From: a virus
Virus record (IMG/VR): IMGVR_UViG_3300030104_006433
Coordinates: 78,986-142,985 of that record
Strand: one strand, 5' to 3'
Length of the DNA: 64,000 nucleotides
Position numbers and translations under genes: made by a program. A model generated the notes under the pieces. It was not told where the DNA came from. It did no database searches and saw only the letters and a list, made by a program, of their open reading frames with translations. Positions 44,654-51,833 of this stretch are shown here, piece after piece. Numbering within the stretch: the first letter of the stretch is position 1; each line of letters begins with the position of its first letter.

Positions 44654-45481
44654 ATGGTTTTAAAAATAGGTGATAAAGGTGATAATGTAAAAAAACTCCA
44701 AGAATTACTTCAAATTAAAGCAGATGGGAATTTTGGCCCAGCTACACAATTATCAGTAATGAAATTCCAGGGTCAAAGGGGTTTAAAAGTTGATGGCATT
44801 GTTGGTCCAAAAACTTGGAAAATTCTTCAACCTTCAACTCCTACAAAAGGAGAATATGTTTGGATTTTAGACAATGGTCATGGTGGTATAATAGATGGAG
44901 AATATCAAACACCAGGTAAAAGATCACCAAAATGGGAAGATGGTACACAATTATTTGAAGGTGAATTTAACAGAGCTGTTGTAAAAAGAATAATTAAACT
45001 TTGTGATGAAGCTGGTATAGAATGTATTAATTTAGTTGACACTGAAAAAGATTTATCTTTAAGGTGGAGAACTGATAAAGCAAATGACATTTTTAGAGAA
45101 AGACAACAAAGTGATGGGAAAAAATGTATTTATGTTTCTGTACATGCTAATGGCTTTACAAAAGAATCAGCCCATGGTTGGTCAGTTTATACTACAGTAG
45201 GGGAAACTAAATCAGATAAAATAGCTCAAATATTACATGAAAAAGCAAAAGCTGAATTTCCTACACATAAAATGAGAATGGATTCAAGGGATGGAGATGC
45301 TGATAAAGAAGCTAATTTTTGGGTGTTAAGAAAAGTAGTAATGCCATCAATTTTATCAGAAAATTTCTTTATGACTAATAGAGAAGAATCTAAATTATTA
45401 TTAAGTGAAGAAGGCAGAGATAGAATAGCCAAAATTCACTTTGAAATGATCCAAGAAGTAGAGGATAAAAAATTAGTTTAG
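44654..45481 (+). CDS. Endolysin: N-acetylmuramoyl-L-alanine amidase with peptidoglycan-binding domain
   Basis: 275 residues. Residues 1-60 are a PG_binding_1 domain (IGDKGDNVKKLQELL, FGPATQLSVMKFQ, VDGIVGPKTW). From about 72 an Amidase_3 domain: LDNGHGG (His76), FEGEFNR (Glu103/Glu105), VSVHANG (His164), SILSENFF (Glu236), the zinc and catalytic residues of the family. It cuts the bond between MurNAc and the stem peptide. No signal peptide, so it needs the upstream holin. T4 uses a different lysozyme. Confidence 0.9.
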   Translation: MVLKIGDKGDNVKKLQELLQIKADGNFGPATQLSVMKFQGQRGLKVDGIVGPKTWKILQPSTPTKGEYVWILDNGHGGIIDGEYQTPGKRSPKWEDGTQLFEGEFNRAVVKRIIKLCDEAGIECINLVDTEKDLSLRWRTDKANDIFRERQQSDGKKCIYVSVHANGFTKESAHGWSVYTTVGETKSDKIAQILHEKAKAEFPTHKMRMDSRDGDADKEANFWVLRKVVMPSILSENFFMTNREESKLLLSEEGRDRIAKIHFEMIQEVEDKKLV

Positions 45482-45482
45482 T

Positions 45483-46586
45483 ATGTTAAAGAAAATCTCA
45501 GAAAGAATATTTCCCTTTCTGATAGCTCTTTCCGCGCTATCAGTCTCTGCTTCAGCAGCATTTTACTCAATTAGTGGATTAAGTAAATTATTTGCAGGAG
45601 CAGCATTTGCAGTTATAGTAATGGCAGCTTCATTAGAAGTAGCTAAATTAGTAATAGCATCTTTACTTTACCAATACAGAAAAACATTACCATTTTTACT
45701 TAAAGCTTATTTATCTATTGCTTGTATTGTATTAATATTAATTACTTCAATGGGAATATATGGATTTTTATCTGCTGCTTACCAAGATACAGCGAATAAA
45801 GAAGGTAATGTTGAAGCTCGAATAGTGTTAATAGAAACTAAAAGAGATAATGTTAAAGAACAATTAGAAGTTTATACTGAAGAAAAAACATCTATAAATG
45901 AAGCAGTAGCTGAACTTAGAAAGGGTTTATCTAACAATAAAGTACAGTGGAGAGATAAAGAAACTAATCAAATTATTACCTCAACATCATCATCAACACG
46001 TAAGGCATTAACTAGACAATTAGATCAAGCTATAGAAAGACAAACTGAGGTAAATGCTAAAGTAGATGAATTAAATGAAAAAATATTTAATTTTGAAACA
46101 GAAATAGTAGAAACTCGAATAGAAGAAGGAGCAACAAGTGAATTAGGCCCTTTAAAATACCTATCAGGTTTAACAGGTTTACCTATGGATAAGATTATAA
46201 ACTATTTACTTTTAGTTATAATATTTGTATTTGATCCTTTAGCAATAGCATTAGTTATAGCTGCTAATTTTGCATTTGCTAGATTAAGAAAACCAACAAA
46301 GGAAAACTTATATGGTGAAGTAGTTGAGATAGATGGGGCAGAGGGTATAGAAGTAGAACTTTCTGTACCTGAAGGTAAAGAATTTAACACTCCTTATGAC
46401 ATAGATGATTTAAAAAATGATATTTCTAAAGAAACAAATTTAGAAAAAGAAATTGATAATTTAGAAAAACAAAAAGAAAGAGTTATTAAAAATGATAGTA
46501 CTGTTAAAAGAACAGAAGAAGGTATAAAGGAAATAGACGAGAAAATTAAAAAATTAAAAGACGAAGATAACACAATCACTTACTAA
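45483..46586 (+). CDS. Multi-pass membrane protein with large coiled-coil, lysis cassette
   Basis: 367 residues. Transmembrane segments at about 8-30, 36-60, 74-98 and 240-262. Between the third and fourth lies a coiled coil of over 100 residues (KEGNVEARIVLIETKRDNVK onward), and after the fourth a charged cytoplasmic-type coil to the end. It begins 1 nt after the endolysin stop, so it is probably expressed at lysis. It could act at the envelope like a spanin, or block superinfection; there is no recognised family. The protein resembles DUF4407-type membrane coils in layout. Confidence 0.6.
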   Translation: MLKKISERIFPFLIALSALSVSASAAFYSISGLSKLFAGAAFAVIVMAASLEVAKLVIASLLYQYRKTLPFLLKAYLSIACIVLILITSMGIYGFLSAAYQDTANKEGNVEARIVLIETKRDNVKEQLEVYTEEKTSINEAVAELRKGLSNNKVQWRDKETNQIITSTSSSTRKALTRQLDQAIERQTEVNAKVDELNEKIFNFETEIVETRIEEGATSELGPLKYLSGLTGLPMDKIINYLLLVIIFVFDPLAIALVIAANFAFARLRKPTKENLYGEVVEIDGAEGIEVELSVPEGKEFNTPYDIDDLKNDISKETNLEKEIDNLEKQKERVIKNDSTVKRTEEGIKEIDEKIKKLKDEDNTITY

Positions 46587-46613
46587 ATTCGTTTGGCTCT
46601 CAGAATTTTTTTT
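46585..46613 (+). terminator. Possible terminator with promoter box in its loop
   Basis: AAATTC/GAATTT (46585-46590 with 46603-46608) followed by a T run to 46613. The 12-nt loop contains TTTGGCT, the upstream box of the next promoter. The stem is AT-rich and weak. Confidence 0.4.
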
Positions 46614-46622
46614 ATTATATTT
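46592..46622 (+). promoter_or_regulatory. Early-type promoter of the preQ0 cassette
   Basis: TTTGGCT at 46592-46598 and TTATATTT at 46615-46622, box starts 23 nt apart. Only 4 nt separate the second box from the ATG at 46627, so the mRNA is probably leaderless. Confidence 0.68.
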
Positions 46623-46626
46623 AGGT

Positions 46627-47130
46627 ATGTCTTTATATAATGTTAATGAGAAAGTAGTTTTAAAAGAAATCAAAAAATTACAACCTTTAAATTACAATCA
46701 ATTCCGATGGTGGAGAAGATTTGATAGTCCAAATAAATCACTCCATAAAAATACAGATTTACTTAGGAAAATTCAAAATGGTGATTATGATTTTTCTCAC
46801 TTTTTTTGGCAAGCTAAATATACTGAATTAGAGATAAATAAAATATATGATGAATGTTATCCTGATTTTACTTTATTTAATGAGAAAAATGCTTTAAATG
46901 GGGCTAGAAGAAAACGTTTATGGAATGATTTTGAAAAAGATGAAAAAGATAAATTATTACAAATTCAAAAAGAATTCTATTTAACATTTGTTATGACAAA
47001 AGAAGAAGTAAAATTAGAAATGGAAAGGTTTGGCAATTCACTAGAGAAATTTTATATTCACTGTGAAAACAAGTTCGGAAAAAGAAACAAAAAGATGTCC
47101 ACTCGTGGACGTCCTAAAAAAAATAAATAA
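46627..47130 (+). CDS. Hypothetical protein with AT-hook-like tail, 167 aa
   Basis: Aromatic and basic protein (LNYNQFRWWRRFDSPNKSLH), ending in STRGRPKKNK, an AT-hook-like RGRP core that binds the minor groove of AT-rich DNA. It is the first gene of the preQ0 cassette and its stop is followed directly by the start of the TGT-like gene. It might bring the modification enzyme to DNA, but that is a guess from the tail. Otherwise unrecognised. Confidence 0.65.
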   Translation: MSLYNVNEKVVLKEIKKLQPLNYNQFRWWRRFDSPNKSLHKNTDLLRKIQNGDYDFSHFFWQAKYTELEINKIYDECYPDFTLFNEKNALNGARRKRLWNDFEKDEKDKLLQIQKEFYLTFVMTKEEVKLEMERFGNSLEKFYIHCENKFGKRNKKMSTRGRPKKNK

Positions 47131-47919
47131 ATGAAGGTATCACATGAAGCACCTATTCCCTATATGAAACAAGTTAGGGGACTAATTGATTATGATTATT
47201 GTTTACCCCATCTATTAGATGAAAGTGATGAATATTTAGATTACTTTCAAGAATCTAAAGAAATGGGACGTTATATTATTATGGATAACTCCTTACATGA
47301 ATTGGGAGAACCATATAAAGAAGAACGTTTATGGCATTGGCTAAATTATCTAAAACCTGATGAATTTATAGTGCCTGATTATTGGCAAGATAAAATAGCT
47401 ACTCTAGTATCAGCTAAATCATGGTTAAAAAGAAATTATCCTGAAGAAACAACTCCTGTAGCTGTAGTTCAAGGTAAAAATGAAATGGAAGCTAGAGAAT
47501 GTTATAGAATATTAAAATATCAAGGATATCAAAAAATAGCATTCAGTTATGGAGCTGATTGGTATAAATCTTATGGTGAACAATATATTGAAGATGCTAA
47601 TGAAGCAGTGACAAAAGCTTATGGTAGATATAATTTTATAAAAGAATTACATGAAGATAGAACCATTAATAGAACTGATAGTCTTCATTTATTAGGCTGT
47701 AATATACCACAAGAATTTAGTTGGTATAAAGATATGCCTTTTATTAAATCAATAGATACATCAAACCCAGTTATACATGGTTTAGCAGGAATAAAATATA
47801 ATGATTGGGGATTAGATGAAAAAATATCAACAAAAGTAGATAAATTTAAAGGGAAAGATGAACATTGGGATAAAGCAGTTTATAATATACAAAAATTTAA
47901 AGAATTTTTACCAAAATAA
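47131..47919 (+). CDS. dpdA: TGT/DpdA-like 7-deazaguanine transglycosylase
   Basis: 262 residues with the sequence order of the tRNA-guanine transglycosylase barrel: IIMDNSLHELG (Asp52), VVQGKNE (Gln114), KIAFSYG, then HLLGCNIPQEFSWYKDM and FIKSIDTSNPVIHG. The last stretch parallels the TGT segment LMGVG.P...FD.V.PTR, which puts Asp209 at the place of the catalytic nucleophile. In phages, TGT relatives of this sort (DpdA) exchange guanine in DNA for preQ0 or a derivative. It lies with queC, queD, queE and folE2, which supports a DNA-modifying role. It lacks the zinc-binding end of bacterial TGT. Confidence 0.7.
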   Translation: MKVSHEAPIPYMKQVRGLIDYDYCLPHLLDESDEYLDYFQESKEMGRYIIMDNSLHELGEPYKEERLWHWLNYLKPDEFIVPDYWQDKIATLVSAKSWLKRNYPEETTPVAVVQGKNEMEARECYRILKYQGYQKIAFSYGADWYKSYGEQYIEDANEAVTKAYGRYNFIKELHEDRTINRTDSLHLLGCNIPQEFSWYKDMPFIKSIDTSNPVIHGLAGIKYNDWGLDEKISTKVDKFKGKDEHWDKAVYNIQKFKEFLPK

Positions 47920-47928
47920 TAAATAGTT

Positions 47929-48153
47929 ATGCAAATAAAAAACGGAATAGAATATCACTCATTATATGAATACCTAGGTTATGCTGCGGGGCCAGAATTA
48001 GGTGATGCGGTAAATAAAGCAGCAATGAAAGAAAATCACAAGTATGTAACACAAAAGGTTAATCAAGGAGGTTACAAAGGAGAAGTATTTTGTTATACAA
48101 AAAACTTTTTAAATGAATTTTTTGCAAATCAATATAAATTATTAAGTCAATGA
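47929..48153 (+). CDS. Hypothetical small protein in preQ0 cassette, 74 aa
   Basis: MQIKNGIEYHSLYEYLGYAA, then GPELGDAVNKAAMKENHKYV and a short end YKGEVFCYTKNFLNEFF. No known domain. The ATGA overlap with queC (last 4 bases) means the two are translationally coupled. It could be a partner of the TGT-like protein or of QueC. Function unknown. Confidence 0.65.
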   Translation: MQIKNGIEYHSLYEYLGYAAGPELGDAVNKAAMKENHKYVTQKVNQGGYKGEVFCYTKNFLNEFFANQYKLLSQ

Positions 48154-49022
48154 AACAAGCAGTATTAAGTTTAAGTGGTGGAATGGATAGTAGTACACTA
48201 TTACTTCACCTATTAGCAAATGATTATAAAGTAACAGCTCTTAGTTTTGATTATGGTCAAAAACATAGGGTTGAATTAGAAAGAGCACAAGAATTAGTAG
48301 ATTATTTAAATAGTAAATCAGATGTAACTTTAGTTAAAAATGATTTAGGAGAAGTTATTAAACATCTTTTTGAACCTATTACATATCAAACTATTAAATT
48401 AGATGGTCTATCTCAATTATTAAACTCAGCTTTAGTAGATGGAGGAGATGAAGTTCCTGAAGGTCATTATGAAGAAGATAATATGAAGGCAACAGTAGTT
48501 CCAAATAGAAATAAAATATTTTCTTCAATTATACAATCAGTAGCACTATCAATAGCAAATGAAACAGAATCACCTGTTAAAATAGCAATGGGTATTCACG
48601 CTGGTGATCACGCCATTTATCCTGATTGTAGACAAGAATTTAGAGATGCTGATTATAAAGCATTTTATGAAGGTAATTGGGAAGCTTATAGAGTATCAAC
48701 TTATACACCTTATTTAGAAGGAGATAAATTTGATATTTTAAAAGATGGAGAATCATGTTGTGAGTGTTTAGGGATTGACTTTGATGAAGTTTATAAAAGA
48801 ACAAATACAAGTTATAAACCAATTAAACATTACTATAGACCAGAAACAAATGCATTCAAATGGTATTCAGATTTTAAATCAGCATCATCAGTAGAAAGAA
48901 TAGAAGCATTTATGAAATTGGGAAGACCTGATCCTGTAGAATATGCAGATGAAAATGGTCCTGTAGAATATAAAGTAGCTAAAAAACACGTAGAACAAAT
49001 ATTAGAAAGTCATGGCGTATAA
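48150..49022 (+). CDS. queC: 7-cyano-7-deazaguanine synthase (QueC)
   Basis: 290 residues, longer than the usual 220-240. The P-loop SGGMDSS at 9-15 and FDYGQKH near 35 are diagnostic of QueC, which turns 7-carboxy-7-deazaguanine into preQ0 using ATP and ammonia. PNRNKIFSSIIQSVALSIAN and IAMGIHAGDHAIYPDCR follow. Near the C-terminus only Cys203, Cys204 and Cys206 cluster (ESCCECLG), not the standard CG.C..C set, so the zinc site is changed. Coupled upstream (4-nt overlap) and downstream (11-nt overlap). Confidence 0.9.
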   Translation: MKQAVLSLSGGMDSSTLLLHLLANDYKVTALSFDYGQKHRVELERAQELVDYLNSKSDVTLVKNDLGEVIKHLFEPITYQTIKLDGLSQLLNSALVDGGDEVPEGHYEEDNMKATVVPNRNKIFSSIIQSVALSIANETESPVKIAMGIHAGDHAIYPDCRQEFRDADYKAFYEGNWEAYRVSTYTPYLEGDKFDILKDGESCCECLGIDFDEVYKRTNTSYKPIKHYYRPETNAFKWYSDFKSASSVERIEAFMKLGRPDPVEYADENGPVEYKVAKKHVEQILESHGV

Positions 49023-49260
49023 ACCAAAGAAAAAACAAAAAGATCAAATAAAAAAAGAAATTGAGGTAACTCTAAATGATATAGGTGAAAAAATAACCCA
49101 ATTAGAAAAATTACCTGATGCCAAACTTCACCAATCAGTAAGTTTTATTAAATCAGGTATGAGAATAATAGGATATTGTTTTATTCCTTATAATTTAGGA
49201 ATAGCAACAGCAATTTTAGTATTAAGTGAAATAATAGGAATAATAGAAGAATTAGTATAA
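49012..49260 (+). CDS. Hypothetical membrane-associated small protein, 82 aa
   Basis: Basic, helical N-terminus (MAYKPKKKQKDQIKKEIEVT), a central coil (LNDIGEKITQLEKL) and a hydrophobic end with one or two short membrane segments (MRIIGYCFIPYNLGIATAIL, SEIIGIIEELV). Starts inside the end of queC and stops 1 nt before queD, so it is tightly co-translated with the pathway. Function unknown. Confidence 0.65.
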   Translation: MAYKPKKKQKDQIKKEIEVTLNDIGEKITQLEKLPDAKLHQSVSFIKSGMRIIGYCFIPYNLGIATAILVLSEIIGIIEELV

Positions 49261-49261
49261 T

Positions 49262-49744
49262 ATGGCAAAGTATCAATCAACAAAAATATTTGACAACTAC
49301 TCAGTTGCAATAAGACAATGGAAAGCACAACATTCACATTGTCAGTTATTACATGGATATGCTTTAAAATTTAAAGTATGGTTTGAATCTAATACCCCAG
49401 ATGATGAAAATGATGGATTAGATGATATGAATTGGATAGTAGATTATGGTGGGTTTAAAGATAAACCTGTTGGAAATGGTTTAAAATCATGGATGAACCA
49501 TATGTGGGACCATACAACATTAATTCAAAAAGATGACCCATATGCAGACATATTTGAACAAATGGGTCAAATGGGATTAGCTAAAGTCCATTTTTTAGAT
49601 AAAATGGGAGCTGAATCTTGCGCTAGAATAGTATATGAACATTTTAATGAAGTTTTATCTAAAACAGATGCTGGAAGATGTAAAGTAGTAAAAGTAGAAT
49701 GTTTTGAGAATGATAAAAATTCTTCTATTTACTATGAAGATTAA
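49262..49744 (+). CDS. queD: 6-carboxy-5,6,7,8-tetrahydropterin synthase-like (QueD)
   Basis: 160 residues. HSHCQLLHGYALKFKVWF holds the Cys27 and His residues (24, 26, 31) expected near the active site; DYGGFKD, MWDHTTLI and AESCARIVYEHF match the later QueD motifs (DF..L, LDH..L, PT.EN.A). The standard HGH pair is HGY here, so one zinc ligand differs or is supplied by a nearby His. It would convert dihydroneopterin triphosphate to carboxytetrahydropterin, the second step towards preQ0. Confidence 0.82.
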   Translation: MAKYQSTKIFDNYSVAIRQWKAQHSHCQLLHGYALKFKVWFESNTPDDENDGLDDMNWIVDYGGFKDKPVGNGLKSWMNHMWDHTTLIQKDDPYADIFEQMGQMGLAKVHFLDKMGAESCARIVYEHFNEVLSKTDAGRCKVVKVECFENDKNSSIYYED

Positions 49745-49753
49745 TATTTATTA
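49744..49753 (+). promoter_or_regulatory. Possible late-type promoter before tRNA genes
   Basis: ATATTTATTA, overlapping the queD stop, 7 nt before tRNA-Gln. It differs from the usual motif at one base. Confidence 0.35.
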
Positions 49754-49759
49754 GTATAA

Positions 49760-49830
49760 TGTCAGGTCGTCTAGAGGCAGGACTCCTGGTTTTGGTCCAG
49801 GCAACGGAGGTTCGAATCCTTCCCTGACAA
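49760..49830 (+). tRNA. tRNA-Gln (anticodon TTG)
   Basis: Full cloverleaf: acceptor TGTCAGG with CCTGACA, anticodon stem CCTGG/CCAGG with loop TTTTGGT, T arm GGAGG-TTCGAAT-CCTTC. The T1-A72 start pair is typical of tRNA-Gln. No CCA is encoded. Reads CAA, a very common codon here. Confidence 0.93.
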
Positions 49831-49848
49831 CAAAATTCTTTACATAAT

Positions 49849-49920
49849 GCTCCCTTCGTCTAGGGGTTAGGACGTCAGGTTTTCATCCTGGAAACAGGGG
49901 TTCGATTCCCCTAGGGAGTA
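49849..49920 (+). tRNA. tRNA-Glu (anticodon TTC)
   Basis: Acceptor GCTCCCT with AGGGAGT, anticodon stem TCAGG/CCTGG with loop TTTTCAT, T arm AGGGG-TTCGATT-CCCCT. D arm CGTCTAGGGGTTAGGAC is typical of tRNA-Glu. No CCA encoded. Reads GAA. Confidence 0.93.
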
Positions 49921-49933
49921 CAATTATTAATTG

Positions 49934-50007
49934 GGGGGATTAGCTCAGCTGGCTAGAGCGCCTGCCTTGCACGCAGGAGGTCATCGGTTCGACTCCGATA
50001 TCCTCCA
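49934..50007 (+). tRNA. tRNA-Ala (anticodon TGC)
   Basis: Acceptor GGGGGAT with ATCCTCC (one G-T), anticodon stem CCTGC/GCAGG with loop CTTGCAC, T arm ATCGG-TTCGACT-CCGAT, D arm with AGCTCAGCTGGCTAGAGC. No CCA encoded. Reads GCA. Confidence 0.95.
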
Positions 50008-50023
50008 CTAAAAATTATAAATT

Positions 50024-50323
50024 ATGAAAAAATCAAAAACACCAAAAAATTATATCCATTGGGTATTCACAGACCACTATTTTAAAAACGGAAGAGGTAT
50101 AGGAAAATTTATAGGTATGTTATATGGTATATTTCAAGTTATTTATGTTCCACCCCTAGTTTTAGAAGAATATTATGGAGGATGGATTCCACTATTCCCA
50201 GTTATTTTAATGTATATGACCATATGGGGATTTTTAATAGGTATAACTTGGCAACCCTATAATATTTATAAAAAGTTAAAAAGAATGAATTGGTGGGATA
50301 GGATAGAAAATGATTTAAAATAA
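50024..50323 (+). CDS. Membrane protein, 99 aa
   Basis: Two membrane segments (about residues 27-48, GKFIGMLYGIFQVIYVPPLV, and 54-76, WIPLFPVILMYMTIWGFLIG) with a basic end. It begins MKKSKTPKNYIHWVFTDHYF. It lies between the tRNA genes and the queE promoter. It resembles the small membrane proteins near 63180 in style. Function unknown. Confidence 0.65.
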   Translation: MKKSKTPKNYIHWVFTDHYFKNGRGIGKFIGMLYGIFQVIYVPPLVLEEYYGGWIPLFPVILMYMTIWGFLIGITWQPYNIYKKLKRMNWWDRIENDLK

Positions 50324-50324
50324 G

Positions 50325-50354
50325 TTTGTATTCCCCTAAAATAAATGTTATATT
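50325..50354 (+). promoter_or_regulatory. Early-type promoter of queE
   Basis: TTTGTAT at 50325 and TTATATT at 50348-50354, box starts 23 nt apart; the queE ATG is 40 nt downstream. The leader has an A-rich tail and only a 4-bp hairpin (AGTG/CACT). Confidence 0.6.
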
Positions 50355-50394
50355 AACCGCAGTGAATGAAAAACCACTATAAAAAATTTACAAT

Positions 50395-51168
50395 ATGTTA
50401 AAAAGAATAAAGGATTACAATAAAGTACTCCCTGTATTAGAATTATATAGGTGTGTACAATCAGAAGGGTCAAGATTTGGAAGGCCCACAATAGCAGTAA
50501 GAACAACAGGATGTACACATAGATGCTACTTTGGAGAAGGTGGATGGTGTGATTCTTGGTATACAAGTATTCATCCTGAAAAAGGCACATTTACATTTAA
50601 TGATATTATCAAAATATATGATGATAATCCTCATGTGAATGAAATGATGCTAACAGGTGGGTCACCTACTATGCATCCAGCTTTAGTTAATGAATTAACA
50701 CATTTTGCAAATGAAAGAGATATTCTTATTACAATCGAAACTGAAGGTTCTCATTTTCTTGAAACTGACCACCCCTTGGATCTTATTAGTCTTAGCCCTA
50801 AGTTTTCTAATTCAGTTCCTATGCCCGGGACTACCACTCCTAATGGTGCGTTGGTTGATGAAAGGATGGTCAAAGTCCACAACCGACTTAGATTAAATAA
50901 AGATGCTATTAGAAAAACACTAGATTATCATAAAGATTATCATTTCAAACCAGTATGGGATGGTACAGATGAAAATTTAGAAGAAATAGAAGCTTTTAGA
51001 ATTGAAATGGAAATTCCAAAATATAAAACTTTTATGATGCCAGCTGGAGATACTAGAGAAACATTAATTAAAATGTACCCTAAGGTATTTAGATTATGTG
51101 AGGAAAAAGGATACAATATGACTGGTAGGGATCATATAATAGCATTTGATACAGAACGAGGAGTATGA
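50395..51168 (+). CDS. queE: 7-carboxy-7-deazaguanine synthase (QueE)
   Basis: 257 residues, radical SAM. CVQSEGSRFGRPTIAVRTTG is the QueE N-terminus. The cluster cysteines are Cys40, Cys44 and Cys52 (GCTHRC then FGEGGWCDSWY), a CX3CX7C spacing rather than CX3CX2C; QueE enzymes are known to vary here. MMLTGGSPTMHPALVNELTH and ITIETEGSHF follow the family order. It rearranges carboxytetrahydropterin to carboxydeazaguanine. Its stop overlaps the next small gene (ATGA). Confidence 0.87.
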   Translation: MLKRIKDYNKVLPVLELYRCVQSEGSRFGRPTIAVRTTGCTHRCYFGEGGWCDSWYTSIHPEKGTFTFNDIIKIYDDNPHVNEMMLTGGSPTMHPALVNELTHFANERDILITIETEGSHFLETDHPLDLISLSPKFSNSVPMPGTTTPNGALVDERMVKVHNRLRLNKDAIRKTLDYHKDYHFKPVWDGTDENLEEIEAFRIEMEIPKYKTFMMPAGDTRETLIKMYPKVFRLCEEKGYNMTGRDHIIAFDTERGV

Positions 51169-51305
51169 TAGAGGAAGCTTTAGAGATACTAGAAGAAATA
51201 GAAAGTAATGTTAGTATTTGTTGTGCCATAACTATGGACCCAGAAGAAGTAGAAGATTTAATTTTTAAATTAAAAGAAATATTACAAGAATTAAATAATA
51301 ACTAA
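51165..51305 (+). CDS. Hypothetical small acidic protein, 46 aa
   Basis: MIEEALEILEEIESN, then VSICCAITMDPEEVEDLIFK, a helix-turn-helix-like acidic peptide with two adjacent cysteines. The 4-nt ATGA overlap with queE argues for a real, coupled gene. Function unknown. Confidence 0.55.
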   Translation: MIEEALEILEEIESNVSICCAITMDPEEVEDLIFKLKEILQELNNN

Positions 51306-51317
51306 TTTTAATATTTG

Positions 51318-51347
51318 TTTGGCTATTAAATAAATAGATGTTATATT
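51318..51347 (+). promoter_or_regulatory. Early-type promoter
   Basis: TTTGGCT at 51318-51324 and TTATATT at 51341-51347, box starts 23 nt apart, 18 nt before the ATG at 51365. Confidence 0.7.
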
Positions 51348-51364
51348 TAAGCAAAATTAAATAA

Positions 51365-51808
51365 ATGAATAAACATTATGTAGATTGGAGTGAAATAAAT
51401 GCTTTAGTTTTTAGGCTATGTCATAGAATAAAAACATCAGAACTAAAATTTAAAAACATATATGGATTACCAAGAGGAGGATTAATACCTGCTGTTATGT
51501 TATCTCATAGATTAGAAATTCCTTTAGTTAAAGGTGATATAGGCCCTGATACTTTAATTGTAGATGACATATGTGATAGTGGAGAAACATTAGATAAGTT
51601 TATAATAAAATATCAAACTTTATATTCATTTCCATTTAATCTTAAAACAGCGGTTTTACATTACAAACCTCATACTTCATGTTTTGAACCTACTTTTAAT
51701 GCTAAAAAATGGGATAAAGATGATTGGTTAGTATATCCTTGGGAAACAGAAAACTCAGAACCTATACAAGATTATAAAGTAAAGATTGGCCAAGTTGAAA
51801 ATTATTAA
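51365..51808 (+). CDS. Phosphoribosyltransferase-like protein
   Basis: 147 residues. The PRPP-binding loop DTLIVDDICDSGETL (62-76) and IYGLPRGGLIPAVMLSHRL near 32 are typical of type I phosphoribosyltransferases, closest in length and style to xanthine-guanine enzymes. It would join a base to PRPP. Set between queE and folE2, it could salvage guanine for GTP, the start of the preQ0 path, or act on a deazaguanine base. The substrate cannot be told from sequence. Confidence 0.8.
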   Translation: MNKHYVDWSEINALVFRLCHRIKTSELKFKNIYGLPRGGLIPAVMLSHRLEIPLVKGDIGPDTLIVDDICDSGETLDKFIIKYQTLYSFPFNLKTAVLHYKPHTSCFEPTFNAKKWDKDDWLVYPWETENSEPIQDYKVKIGQVENY

Positions 51809-51833
51809 TATATTTAAATAAAATTAAAACAAT

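Noticed and set aside
50355-50394. preQ1 riboswitch before queE
   Set aside because: The leader has a 4-bp stem and an A-rich tail, but lacks the conserved loop bases and pseudoknot partner of preQ1 classes; a hairpin this short is expected by chance.
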